From Chitinophagaceae bacterium (GTDB taxonomy: Bacteria; Bacteroidota; Bacteroidia; Chitinophagales; Chitinophagaceae): 20,593 nt of DNA. The stretch spans positions 1-20,593 of the forward strand of contig CANHSD010000015.1 of the NCBI GenBank assembly GCA_947463105.1. Direction: 5' to 3'. The position numbers and the translations under genes are program-made. Shown here one piece after another: positions 9,021-16,437 of the stretch; position 1 is the first letter of the stretch, and every line of letters starts with the position of its first letter. Below the pieces are notes generated by a model. That model did no database searches, was not told where the DNA came from, and saw nothing but the letters and a program-made list of their open reading frames with translations.

Positions 9021-10592
9021 ATGGAAAGGAAAATACAAAATAAAGCAGTTGATCAAAAACGGTCTTCTGGAGACTATAAATTGCTGAAATCTCCTACAGG
9101 AATAAAGGGGTTTGATGATATTACTTTTGGTGGGCTTCCCCTCAATCGGCCAACCCTATTGGTTGGATCCATCGGGAGTGGTAAAACTTTTTTGGCAATG
9201 GAATATATCATCAATGGGATTGAAATGTTCAATGAGCCTGGTGTTTTCATGACTTTCGAAGAAAAAGCGGATGAATTGCTGGAGAATGTTTCTTCTCTTG
9301 GATACGATATCAACCGGCTCATTGAAAACAATAGCATTTATCTCGAGCATTTGGAAATTGGATCTAATATCAGCAAAGAAGTGGGCACTTACAAAATTGA
9401 TGGTTTGTTTTTAAGGCTTGAGCAGGCCATTGACAAGGTGAATGCCAAACGGGTGGTGCTTGATTCTTTGGATACTCTTTTTGCAAGTTTGGACAGGCAT
9501 ATTTTGCGTTCAGAGTTCAAAAGACTCTTTTCATGGCTAAAAGAGAAGAAGGTTACAGCCATCGTGACCGCAGAATTGGGGGACGTTTTCTTGACACGCA
9601 TGGGTTTGGAAGAACTGATTGCCGATTGCGTCATAGAGTTAAGCAACAGGATAACCAACCAAATCAGCACAAGAAGATTGAGGGTTTTGAAATTCAGGGG
9701 CTCACCCCATGCATTAAATGAATATCCATTTACCATTGACGAAAACAGGTTGACTGTATTTCCTCTGATCAGCCAGGGCCTTCAACAAAAATCAAGTACC
9801 GAACGCATTTCCTCAGGCATCAAGAAGCTGGATGAAATGCTTGACAACAAGGGTTTTTATTTGGGAAGCAGTATTCTTGTTTCGGGTACAGCCGGTACTG
9901 GAAAATCAAGCCTGCTCGCGTCGTTTGCCAATGATGTTTGCAATAACAACCAAACATGTCTTTTTTGTGCATTTGAAGAAGCCCCCAATCAGATCATCAG
10001 AAACATGTCATCGATTGGCCTGAACCTTCAACCACATGTTGCATTAAACAAATTGCAGTTTTATTTTGCCAGGCCTTCTCTGCAAAACCTTGAATTGCAT
10101 TTTATGGCCATCAAAGAAATCATAAAGAGCTTAAAGCCTCAAGTTATTGTACTTGATCCGATCACCAACCTGATGACCGAGGGGCCTAACAGTGATGTAA
10201 GAAGCATGCTTACGAGGTTCATTGATTATCTGAAGACAAAGCAAGTTACCGTCATGTTTTCGGCGGCAATAACTATCGGTTCAATTTCCCAGAACCCCAG
10301 TGATGAAGGCATTTCATCAATGGTAGATACCTGGATCATGGTTGAAGACCTGGAGTTGGAAGGAGAACGAAACAGGAGCATGTATGTCATGAAATCAAGG
10401 GGCATGGACCATTCAAAAGAAGTCAGGGAGTTTGTCATCTCTTCGACCGGAATAAACCTCATCCCAATCAAAAGAAACAAACAAGGCATCTTGATAGGGT
10501 CTAAAAGGGTAGCCGCAGAAAAAGAAAGCAAACAAAACGGAAGTGCAGAAAACATTCAACATCAGTTTTCTAAAGATGGAGATGTAAAATAA
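9021..10592 (+). CDS. kaiC: KaiC-family double-domain ATPase (circadian clock-like / RadA-RecA superfamily)
   Basis: The 523-residue protein matches cyanobacterial KaiC in length and layout: two tandem RecA-like ATPase domains that assemble as a hexamer in the cytosol. The CI half has Walker A GSIGSGKT (49-56), catalytic glutamates E80-E81 in FMTFEE and Walker B RVVLDSLD (144-151). The CII half has Walker A GTAGTGKS (289-296), E319-E320 in CAFEE and Walker B VIVLDP (375-380). The segment S427-D-E-G-I-S432-S433-M-V-D-T aligns with KaiC T426/S431/T432, so all three phosphorylation positions keep hydroxyl residues, with Ser replacing Thr at two. RGMDHSKEVREFVIS (460-474) is the conserved strand before the C-terminus. 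The tail (ILIGSKRVAAEKES, 490-503) is unlike the cyanobacterial KaiA-binding tail, and no kaiA is seen. kaiB follows after 51 bases. GC is lower than in neighbouring genes. Role as clock, hourglass or stress timer is inference. Confidence 0.95.
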   Translation: MERKIQNKAVDQKRSSGDYKLLKSPTGIKGFDDITFGGLPLNRPTLLVGSIGSGKTFLAMEYIINGIEMFNEPGVFMTFEEKADELLENVSSLGYDINRLIENNSIYLEHLEIGSNISKEVGTYKIDGLFLRLEQAIDKVNAKRVVLDSLDTLFASLDRHILRSEFKRLFSWLKEKKVTAIVTAELGDVFLTRMGLEELIADCVIELSNRITNQISTRRLRVLKFRGSPHALNEYPFTIDENRLTVFPLISQGLQQKSSTERISSGIKKLDEMLDNKGFYLGSSILVSGTAGTGKSSLLASFANDVCNNNQTCLFCAFEEAPNQIIRNMSSIGLNLQPHVALNKLQFYFARPSLQNLELHFMAIKEIIKSLKPQVIVLDPITNLMTEGPNSDVRSMLTRFIDYLKTKQVTVMFSAAITIGSISQNPSDEGISSMVDTWIMVEDLELEGERNRSMYVMKSRGMDHSKEVREFVISSTGINLIPIKRNKQGILIGSKRVAAEKESKQNGSAENIQHQFSKDGDVK

Positions 10593-10643
10593 GATGTATC
10601 AATTTCTGGTCAAAGTTTAACGAATACCCAAGAAAAAAATCAG

Positions 10644-10961
10644 ATGATAAACCTTCAAAAAGTTTTCAATATCAATAATAGAAAAAGAGAAAAAAATGAA
10701 TTCATATTTGAGTTATATTTTGCTGGGGATACACCCATTTCTTTAAAGGCAGCCAATAATGCAAAAGCAATTTTTGACAGGCATTATAAAAATAATTATG
10801 CTTTGCATTTATTTGATATTTATAAAAATCCAGCATTAGTAGAGAGGGAAAATATCATTGCCGTCCCTCTATTGGTAAGAAAAAGTCCATTGCCAGAAAT
10901 CAGGATGATTGGAGATTTTTCTGATATACAAAAAGTAAAAAATGAATTCCTGATTCGTTAA
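10644..10961 (+). CDS. kaiB: KaiB-family protein
   Basis: The 105-residue product has the KaiB thioredoxin-like pattern: FELYFAGDTPISLKAANNA (22-40) matches the KaiB strand-helix LYVAGNTPNSVRA. ALHLFDIYKNPALVERENI (53-71) matches the DVLKNPQLAEEDKI segment. AVPLLVRKSPLPEIRMIGDF (73-92) matches the ATPTLAKVLPPPVRRIIGDL segment with its key prolines. In cyanobacteria KaiB switches fold and binds the CI ring of phosphorylated KaiC; binding the KaiC encoded just upstream is the natural inference. About ten extra residues precede the domain, and the tail is short, lacking the acidic end of cyanobacterial KaiB. The gene is very AT-rich (about 28 percent GC over 10681-10860 by hand count), lower than kaiC and much lower than flanking genes. 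It starts 51 bases after kaiC and ends 13 bases before the next gene, so the three are probably one transcript. Confidence 0.92.
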   Translation: MINLQKVFNINNRKREKNEFIFELYFAGDTPISLKAANNAKAIFDRHYKNNYALHLFDIYKNPALVERENIIAVPLLVRKSPLPEIRMIGDFSDIQKVKNEFLIR

Positions 10962-10974
10962 AATACCTTGTTTC

Positions 10975-11415
10975 ATGACAAAAAATTATATCATAGAGTT
11001 GGATTTTATTCTTTTTTCATTGATCAATGAATACGAGAATATCAATGCTGGGGTTAATTTTTATCAGGAGGAAGCCCCAAAAACGACCAAGGAAATGGTG
11101 ACCGAAATGGTTATTGCAAAATATAGTATAAAGGAATGGGAAATCAATGTGCTCTTTCATCATTTGTTGATTGACAAGTACATCATCAGTATTGACCCCC
11201 TCACCATCTCATTGGAGGGTATTGTGTTTGAAGGGAATGGCGGTTATGCTGAAAAAAGTGTACAAGAAAAATTGGAAAATGCCCGCATCAAAAAAATCGA
11301 AGACGACCTGAATAGATATTCTTTCGGTCTTATGGTATTTACAGGTGTTGTGGCCATTGGTACCCTTATCTCAGCAATTTATTTTATTCTTGAAATCTGG
11401 AAGCATTTCCTTTGA
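10975..11415 (+). CDS. Hypothetical protein with C-terminal transmembrane anchor, third gene of the kaiCB cluster
   Basis: I do not recognise this 146-residue protein as a named family. Residues 1-90 look mixed alpha/beta. The order, helical WEINVLFHHLLIDKYI (55-70), then strand-like SIDPLTISLEGIVF and GNGGY (87-91), resembles a small winged-helix fold seen in short Bacteroidota proteins, but this is a weak judgement. Residues 92-115 are charged and helix-prone (SVQEKLENARIKKIEDD), possibly a short coiled coil. A single membrane helix runs from about 117 to 140 (FGLMVFTGVVAIGTLISAIYFIL), followed by a short tail ending KHFL, so the protein is probably a tail-anchored inner-membrane protein with its N-terminal domain in the cytosol. 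Its start lies 13 bases after the kaiB stop, which suggests co-expression and perhaps a membrane tether, input sensor or output partner for KaiBC. No such function is shown by the sequence itself. Confidence 0.85.
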   Translation: MTKNYIIELDFILFSLINEYENINAGVNFYQEEAPKTTKEMVTEMVIAKYSIKEWEINVLFHHLLIDKYIISIDPLTISLEGIVFEGNGGYAEKSVQEKLENARIKKIEDDLNRYSFGLMVFTGVVAIGTLISAIYFILEIWKHFL

Positions 11416-11591
11416 GATGTATAAAGGCAATCAGTGCTGGATATTAACTCCCTCAAGCGAAATGACTCCCAAAATATCTGTTTGATTGAAGGCTAAGTTT
11501 ACAAAACCGCTCCAAAATGTTCATGTGCATTGAAGCATCGCTGTTCAAAATCATGGGTAAAACATCCTGCAATGGGTATTTTCATCATATA

Positions 11592-12626
11592 TCAGTGGGT
11601 CATCGTCCCTTTTGCAAAAAGGGGGTTGCTAACGAAAACCTTATCATCAAGGGTCAACAGGAAAGCCTTAAGCTTGCTGCGCTCATCTGCACTGATGCTG
11701 AAGAGATTGGCATTGTAATGGTCCAAAACCTTATCAATGGTGCTGAATCTACCGTCATGCATGTAGGGTTTGGTATAGCCAAGGTTTCTCAGACTCGGCA
11801 CCTTGAACCGGTAGAGGTCGCTGATATTTCTGGTAACAACATACCGTCCTGAATCCAACAGTTCGTTTGGCGGAAGTTTTGTGTTCCTGAAACTGTTGTC
11901 AGTAAACAGGGGCTCACTGTGGCATCCATTGCATTTTTGTACGAATATCTCATAGCCAGCCTGTTCATTGCTTGAGAAACTGGCCTGTTTCCTTCTCACG
12001 CTGTCATATTTTGCTTCGTTGCTGACGGCCATTACCATGAATTGAGAAAGGGCCTTCAGCAACTGATCTTCCGTGGCTACCACAGTGCCAAAAGCTTCTT
12101 TGAACATGCTTCTGTACATGCCCGATCGGTTGACTTTTTTGAGGATATTGGGCATTGTTTCTCCCATTTCAAGACTATTCGTAAAAGGTTTTACCGGTTG
12201 TTGGTCCAGCTTGTCAACACTTCCGTCCCACATGAAAGAATTGCTCCAGGCCAGGTTCATGATGGGCGGTGCGTTTCTCCTGGTCAGGCTTCCATGAAGG
12301 CCATGGCTGAGGCTGTGTTCGTGGTGGGTAAAGGCGGAAGACTGCATGTGGCAGGAAGCGCAGCTGGTTGAATTGTCAATGGATAAGGTTGAATCATAAA
12401 AAATCATTTTACCCAGTTCAAACCCTGCTTTGCTTACATGGTTGTTGCTGAATTCATAGGTGGTGGCTGGAAAATAATAGGGGGTTTTGAACCCTGCGAA
12501 TTGTTCAATCACCTCTTTGGAGCAAGCCGCCACCAGTAGCATCAATACTGCAGTGCCATATGTCTTGTACTTGCGCAATGGTTGTTTGTTTATGGGAAAA
12601 AATAGTTGTTTAAAGTATCGAATCAT
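11592..12626 (-). CDS. Di-heme cytochrome c peroxidase (CcpA/MauG family) lipoprotein
   Basis: The 344-residue product should reduce hydrogen peroxide using two covalently bound c-type hemes in the periplasm. Two CXXCH heme sites are present: CASCH (89-93) and CNGCH (232-236). Other family marks are LGKMIFYD (71-78), NAPPIMNLAWSNSFMWDGS (118-136), GETMPN (155-160) and VPSLRNLGYTKPYMHDGRF (276-294), in which M289 is in the position of a distal heme ligand. The N-terminus (MLLVAAC, C35) reads as a lipoprotein signal, preceded by a longer than usual basic segment. The first in-frame candidate at 12629 is TTG; the ATG at 12626 is preferred. It is divergent from the amidohydrolase gene and convergent with the kai cluster, 176 bases away. 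MauG-like modification of a partner protein is an alternative to peroxidase activity, but no partner is next to it. Confidence 0.93.
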   Translation of the reverse strand: MIRYFKQLFFPINKQPLRKYKTYGTAVLMLLVAACSKEVIEQFAGFKTPYYFPATTYEFSNNHVSKAGFELGKMIFYDSTLSIDNSTSCASCHMQSSAFTHHEHSLSHGLHGSLTRRNAPPIMNLAWSNSFMWDGSVDKLDQQPVKPFTNSLEMGETMPNILKKVNRSGMYRSMFKEAFGTVVATEDQLLKALSQFMVMAVSNEAKYDSVRRKQASFSSNEQAGYEIFVQKCNGCHSEPLFTDNSFRNTKLPPNELLDSGRYVVTRNISDLYRFKVPSLRNLGYTKPYMHDGRFSTIDKVLDHYNANLFSISADERSKLKAFLLTLDDKVFVSNPLFAKGTMTH

Positions 12627-12638
12627 CAATGCATTGAT
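12625..12638. repeat. 14-bp perfect palindrome at the divergent peroxidase/amidohydrolase promoter region
   Basis: ATCAATGCATTGAT is a perfect palindrome that overlaps the first codon of the cytochrome c peroxidase gene and lies in the 81-base gap to the divergent amidohydrolase gene. It shares the central ATGCAT with the palindrome upstream of kaiC. An operator role is possible but unproven. Confidence 0.3.
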
Positions 12639-12670
12639 CGTAATGTCTGTTTAAAATTAGTCAATACATA

Positions 12671-12681
12671 CTATCTGATAG
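12671..12681. repeat. Short inverted repeat in the divergent peroxidase/amidohydrolase gap
   Basis: CTATCTGATAG has five-base arms around a single T and sits 27 bases before the amidohydrolase start, just upstream of an AT-rich TAATTTTA that matches seven of eight positions of the Bacteroidota -7 element TAnnTTTG. It may be part of a promoter or operator; the signal is weak. Confidence 0.2.
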
Positions 12682-12707
12682 CTTAATTTTACGCCAAATT
12701 ATTTCCG

Positions 12708-14354
12708 ATGAAACAGTTTTTCTACCTGCTGTTCCTTACCATATTGGCTATTGCCTGTAGCCAACCCCAGGCAGACAAGGTATATATCAATGCAAAAATA
12801 TGGACCGGTGACAGCAGCAATCCAACGGCATCTGTCATGGCCATCAAAGGGGACAAAATTGTTTATGTGGGGGATGACCCCTCTGCTTTCAAAGCGGCAG
12901 AACTGATTGACCTTCAGGGAAAGCGCCTGCTTCCGGGCTTTACCGACAACCATACCCATTTTCTTTCTGCCGGTTACGCACTCGCCAGTGTACAGTTGAA
13001 AGATGCCATGTCCCGCCAGGAATTCATCAACAGGATCAAGGAATTTTGTGATACACATCCTGATTCCTCATGGGTGCTGGAAGGCAGTTGGGATCATGAG
13101 AATTGGGGTGGTGAATTGCCCAGCAAAGAATGGATTGATTCGGTTACAGGTAACCATCCCTTGTTCATTTCCAGGTATGACAACCATATGGCATTTGCCA
13201 ATTCAAAAGCCATGGAGTTGGCTGGTATCAATGCGTCAACTGTTTCTCCAGACGGAGGGGTATTGGTAAAGAATGCAAAGGGTGAGCCTACAGGTATTTT
13301 TAAGGATGCTGCCATGAGCCTGATCAACAGGGTTATCCCTGAACCTGCAAAAGCCCAATTGGATCAATATTTTGATGCGGCAGCCAGGTATGCTGTTGAA
13401 AGAGGGGTGACCCATGTAAACGACATGAGTTCTTATGGTGGATGGAACGATATGGAAACCTACCGAAGGGCTGTTGGCACGGACAGGATGATCTTGAGAA
13501 TGTATTCCTTTGTACCCTTGGCTACCTGGGAAAAGCTGGACAGTTTTGTCCAAAAAAACGGCAGAGGTGATGACATGTTGAAATGGGGTGGCTTGAAGGG
13601 TTATGTAGATGGATCCCTGGGTTCAACCACCGCATGGTTTCATCAGCCTTATCTGGATGATCCCCATTCGCACGGCCTGAACATTACCGATACCAATCTC
13701 TTGAGGAAATGGGTAACAGGGGCAGACAAGGCCGGCTTGCATGTTGCCGTGCATGCCATCGGCGACAGGGCCAATGATTTTATCCTTTCTGTTTACGGAG
13801 AAGCTGCAAAGCTGAATGGCCCGCGGGACAGGCGTTTCAGGGTTGAACATGCCCAGCATGTCAGCAAGGATGCCATTGCCAATTTTTCCAACCAAGGGGT
13901 TGTTGCTTCCATGCATCCTTATCATATGTACGATGATGGCATTTGGGCCTATAAAAGGCTTGATACCAACCGGCTAAAAGGAACCTATGCCTTCAGGAGC
14001 ATGATTGACAAGGGTGTTAACCTTAGTTTTGGTTCAGATTGGCCTGTTGCTTCTGTCAATCCGATGTATGGCGTATTCAGTGCGGTTACCAGGATTACGG
14101 GTGATGGCAAAAATCCAGGCGGATGGTATCCTGCAGAAAAAATATCGGTTGAAGATGCCATCAGGGCCTATACCGCAGGCAACGCCTATGGTTCTTTTTT
14201 TGATGGGAAAATTGGTATCCTGAAGGTAGGGGCTTATGCAGATTTTACCGTACTGGAAGAGGATATCTTGACCATTGCCCCAGAAAAAATTAAGGAGGTC
14301 AGGGTGCTCAGGACCATTGTTGGAGGAAAGCAGGTATTCCTGAGAATGGAATAG
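12708..14354 (+). CDS. Amidohydrolase lipoprotein, YtcJ-like (Amidohydro_3)
   Basis: The 548-residue product is a metal-dependent hydrolase of the YtcJ-like amidohydrolase group. The N-terminus (MKQFFYLLFLTILAIAC, C17) is a lipoprotein signal, so the enzyme is periplasmic or on the outer membrane. A small beta-sandwich (about 24-75) leads into the TIM barrel. Likely metal ligands are the HxH pair H82/H84 (DNHTHF), K297 in GLKGYVDGSLGS (probable carboxylated lysine), H349 (VAVHAIGDRAN), H381 (RVEHAQH) and D444 (SFGSDWPV). The C-terminal half ends with SVEDAIRAYTAGNAY and GILKVGAYADFTVL, standard for the family, which closes the sandwich domain. Characterised relatives hydrolyse C-N bonds in varied amides, N-formyl or carbamate-like compounds; the substrate here is unknown. 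It is divergent from the peroxidase gene. No partner gene clarifies its pathway. Confidence 0.93.
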   Translation: MKQFFYLLFLTILAIACSQPQADKVYINAKIWTGDSSNPTASVMAIKGDKIVYVGDDPSAFKAAELIDLQGKRLLPGFTDNHTHFLSAGYALASVQLKDAMSRQEFINRIKEFCDTHPDSSWVLEGSWDHENWGGELPSKEWIDSVTGNHPLFISRYDNHMAFANSKAMELAGINASTVSPDGGVLVKNAKGEPTGIFKDAAMSLINRVIPEPAKAQLDQYFDAAARYAVERGVTHVNDMSSYGGWNDMETYRRAVGTDRMILRMYSFVPLATWEKLDSFVQKNGRGDDMLKWGGLKGYVDGSLGSTTAWFHQPYLDDPHSHGLNITDTNLLRKWVTGADKAGLHVAVHAIGDRANDFILSVYGEAAKLNGPRDRRFRVEHAQHVSKDAIANFSNQGVVASMHPYHMYDDGIWAYKRLDTNRLKGTYAFRSMIDKGVNLSFGSDWPVASVNPMYGVFSAVTRITGDGKNPGGWYPAEKISVEDAIRAYTAGNAYGSFFDGKIGILKVGAYADFTVLEEDILTIAPEKIKEVRVLRTIVGGKQVFLRME

Positions 14355-14464
14355 CCTTTTGAAGTATAAACACGTTCAAATCCTGGTCAAAAACATTCAT
14401 TTGTGGCAATTTTAAGTTTTCCTGCCTTAGGATTGTAATATTGCGGTCTAAGGATTCGTTAAAT

Positions 14465-14494
14465 GGATTGCAGATCGATTGGTCTGCAAAATCC
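14465..14494 (+). promoter_or_regulatory. Predicted 5' leader hairpin just before the T9SS-protein start
   Basis: Bases 14469-14474 (TGCAGA) pair with 14483-14488 (TCTGCA), and GGAT at 14465-14468 pairs with ATCC at 14491-14494 across a two-base bulge, giving about 10 base pairs around an 8-base loop. The hairpin ends 7 bases before the chosen ATG at 14502, so it could affect ribosome access or message stability. If translation instead began at the in-frame ATG at 14463, the hairpin would lie inside the coding region. Confidence 0.35.
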
Positions 14495-14501
14495 ACATCC
14501 A

Positions 14502-16346
14502 ATGAAACCAATCCTCCTTAGGGGATACATCCCCCGCATTGTAGGGATATCTCTCATCCTCCATCTGATGGTGCTCTTTTCCCAGGGGCAGGCGGTCTTC
14601 AATGCCAATTTTGGAAACATTCATTTTCTCGCTGCCAACATAGTACACAAAGTCGGTACTGATGGATCTGCTGCAGGCAATGTAACCCTTTATACAAATG
14701 TGATTACAATAGGTGGGCAGGCAATTGATTGTATTGTTCGAACTGTAGCCATAACCAATGGAAGTTTTCAATTGCCCGGTAGTGCTGCAGGGGGAACGAT
14801 ACCTTTTGATTACTCTTCTGCAACAGGTACTGGGATGTCTGCGAACCAGGACCGGTTTTTTGCTCCAACGTTTAACTTCAATAGTGGTGGGGGAAGCTGT
14901 GATTTTGAATTTGAGTTTATCCTTGGAGGCAGTTACAACAACAGCACAAATAGCGGTACTCCAGTTGTTCTGCAGAATGTACGGCTCAATACATATGATA
15001 TAGATGGCAACGGAAGCATCAACTCCAACCAATTCAATGAGTTTGGTGGGTTCTCCAGTTTTACAGTAAGCAGAAGTACAAACATCAACAATTCATATAA
15101 TGCCGTATCTGGGCTTACCAAGTTCGTTTCCAATACAACAAACAACAATGCGATTGTAACAGATTCTATACACCGGGTTCAGGTAGAATATGGACAAATC
15201 AGTAAATTAAACATCAAGGTTGGATCCCTGGGGTCTGGAGCAGCTTATTTTTTCCTTGATTTTGGCAATGGACTGTCTTGGACAGGAGTCACCACAAGCA
15301 CCCCGGTACTTGATCTCAATACCTCAACTTCAGGCGTAGACAACCAGGTTACCATATGTGGTGATGCGAAGCGGTTGACAAATGGCGCAGGAGCAGGTAT
15401 TATCAATTTGACAGGCTCTTCCGGAACTGTTGATGAGTTGATCATCAGCTTCAGTACCGCCTCTATTCTCAATGGGAATGCTGAAGCTTTTTTTCCAAAA
15501 GGATCCAATGCTCTGGCAAGCGACAGCATCAAGCTTGGTTTCAGCAGCAGCAGCAGCCAAAATTTCACCCTAAGTGGTGTGAATTTTGTGGTTCAAAAAT
15601 CTGTTTCCGGCGAGATAAGTACGTTGCGTTTTTCCAAATCTTCCAGCACATTGACGACAGCCCAAACAGAGATGTTGCTGGACTCACTGCATTATGTCAA
15701 TACTGCTCAAAATCCCGACCTTGCCAATAGAACTTTTAATGTAACTGTTCGGGAGGGCTCTTTTGTAACACCTAATGCCAGGTTCATTCTTACTGAGCTC
15801 TGTGTCTTAACTGTATTGCCCGTCCGCTGGATTGGGCTTCAGGTAAAAGCCAACAACAAGAACCAGGTTTTTGTCAATTGGCAGGTATCTGATGAAGTCA
15901 ACAACATGGGATACCATGTGGAAATGAGCTATGATGGACAAGCCTGGATAGACCTTGGATACATTCCTGCCAAAACAACCACCAACAGGGAAGAGGATTA
16001 TGATTGCACCTTTATCAAAAAGATGACAGGGCTGACTTATTTCAGGATCAAACAGTTGGACATTGATGGAAAGTTTAGTTACTCCTGGGTAAAGAAACTC
16101 TATATGGATGCACAGGATGATCTTTTTATCTGGCCTAACCCTGTTTCAAATACATTCAACATCATGTCCAGGTACAGCAACGCAAAGATTCAGGTGGTGA
16201 ACCTTGGGGGCAAGGTTGTCATGACAATCCCACTCAAAACTGGTGTCAATCAGGTTGATGTCAGCAATCTCACAAAAGGTATTTATACGGTTAGGTATAC
16301 AATGGAAAATGGCGATCCTAAAATGCTTAGGATGATCAAGCAATAG
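14502..16346 (+). CDS. Secreted protein with C-terminal T9SS sorting domain, function unknown
   Basis: The 614-residue product is probably exported by Sec and then secreted or attached to the cell surface by the type IX system. A signal peptide covers about 1-31 (VGISLILHLMVLFSQGQA). Residues 40-260 are beta-rich with the DIDGNGSINSNQF stretch (166-178), which looks like a calcium-binding DxDGNG loop. Residues 285-430 resemble a bacterial cadherin/Ig-like adhesin repeat, including MLLDSLHYVNTAQNPDLANRT (391-411). From about 438 (VLPVRWIGLQVKANNKNQVF) comes the fibronectin-like domain usual before sorting domains. It is followed by LFIWPNPVSNTFNI (541-554) and the strands KIQVVNLGGKVV and LTKGIYTVRY of a type A sorting domain. 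No catalytic site is recognised, so an adhesin or surface structural role is likelier. An alternative ATG at 14463 adds 13 residues; 14502 gives the better signal peptide. The receptor gene follows 91 bases later. Confidence 0.85.
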   Translation: MKPILLRGYIPRIVGISLILHLMVLFSQGQAVFNANFGNIHFLAANIVHKVGTDGSAAGNVTLYTNVITIGGQAIDCIVRTVAITNGSFQLPGSAAGGTIPFDYSSATGTGMSANQDRFFAPTFNFNSGGGSCDFEFEFILGGSYNNSTNSGTPVVLQNVRLNTYDIDGNGSINSNQFNEFGGFSSFTVSRSTNINNSYNAVSGLTKFVSNTTNNNAIVTDSIHRVQVEYGQISKLNIKVGSLGSGAAYFFLDFGNGLSWTGVTTSTPVLDLNTSTSGVDNQVTICGDAKRLTNGAGAGIINLTGSSGTVDELIISFSTASILNGNAEAFFPKGSNALASDSIKLGFSSSSSQNFTLSGVNFVVQKSVSGEISTLRFSKSSSTLTTAQTEMLLDSLHYVNTAQNPDLANRTFNVTVREGSFVTPNARFILTELCVLTVLPVRWIGLQVKANNKNQVFVNWQVSDEVNNMGYHVEMSYDGQAWIDLGYIPAKTTTNREEDYDCTFIKKMTGLTYFRIKQLDIDGKFSYSWVKKLYMDAQDDLFIWPNPVSNTFNIMSRYSNAKIQVVNLGGKVVMTIPLKTGVNQVDVSNLTKGIYTVRYTMENGDPKMLRMIKQ

Positions 16347-16437
16347 GTATCCTGCTGGTGTTACGCGTTGACTGCATTCATACTAAATCAAGAAGGGACA
16401 TCTTGCCAGAAAATCCTTAATTTGGCATCTAACCCTT

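Noticed and set aside
9021..10592. RadA/Sms or DnaB-type RecA ATPase instead of KaiC
   Set aside because: Two full tandem RecA domains, glutamate pairs in both, 523 residues and an adjacent kaiB fit KaiC; there is no RadA zinc finger or Lon-like tail.
11416..11591. Possible bidirectional terminator or small gene between the kai cluster and the peroxidase gene
   Set aside because: Only a five-base TTGAA/TTCAA pairing was found, without a T run, and no coding frame with support on either strand.
14358..14380. TTTGAA...TTCAAA inverted repeat after the amidohydrolase as a terminator
   Set aside because: The six-base stem is all weak pairs apart from one G-C and no T run follows it.
14448..15032. 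A 194-codon open frame on the - strand
   Set aside because: It overlaps the signal peptide and N-terminal domain of the T9SS-sorted protein and has no domain or plausible start context.
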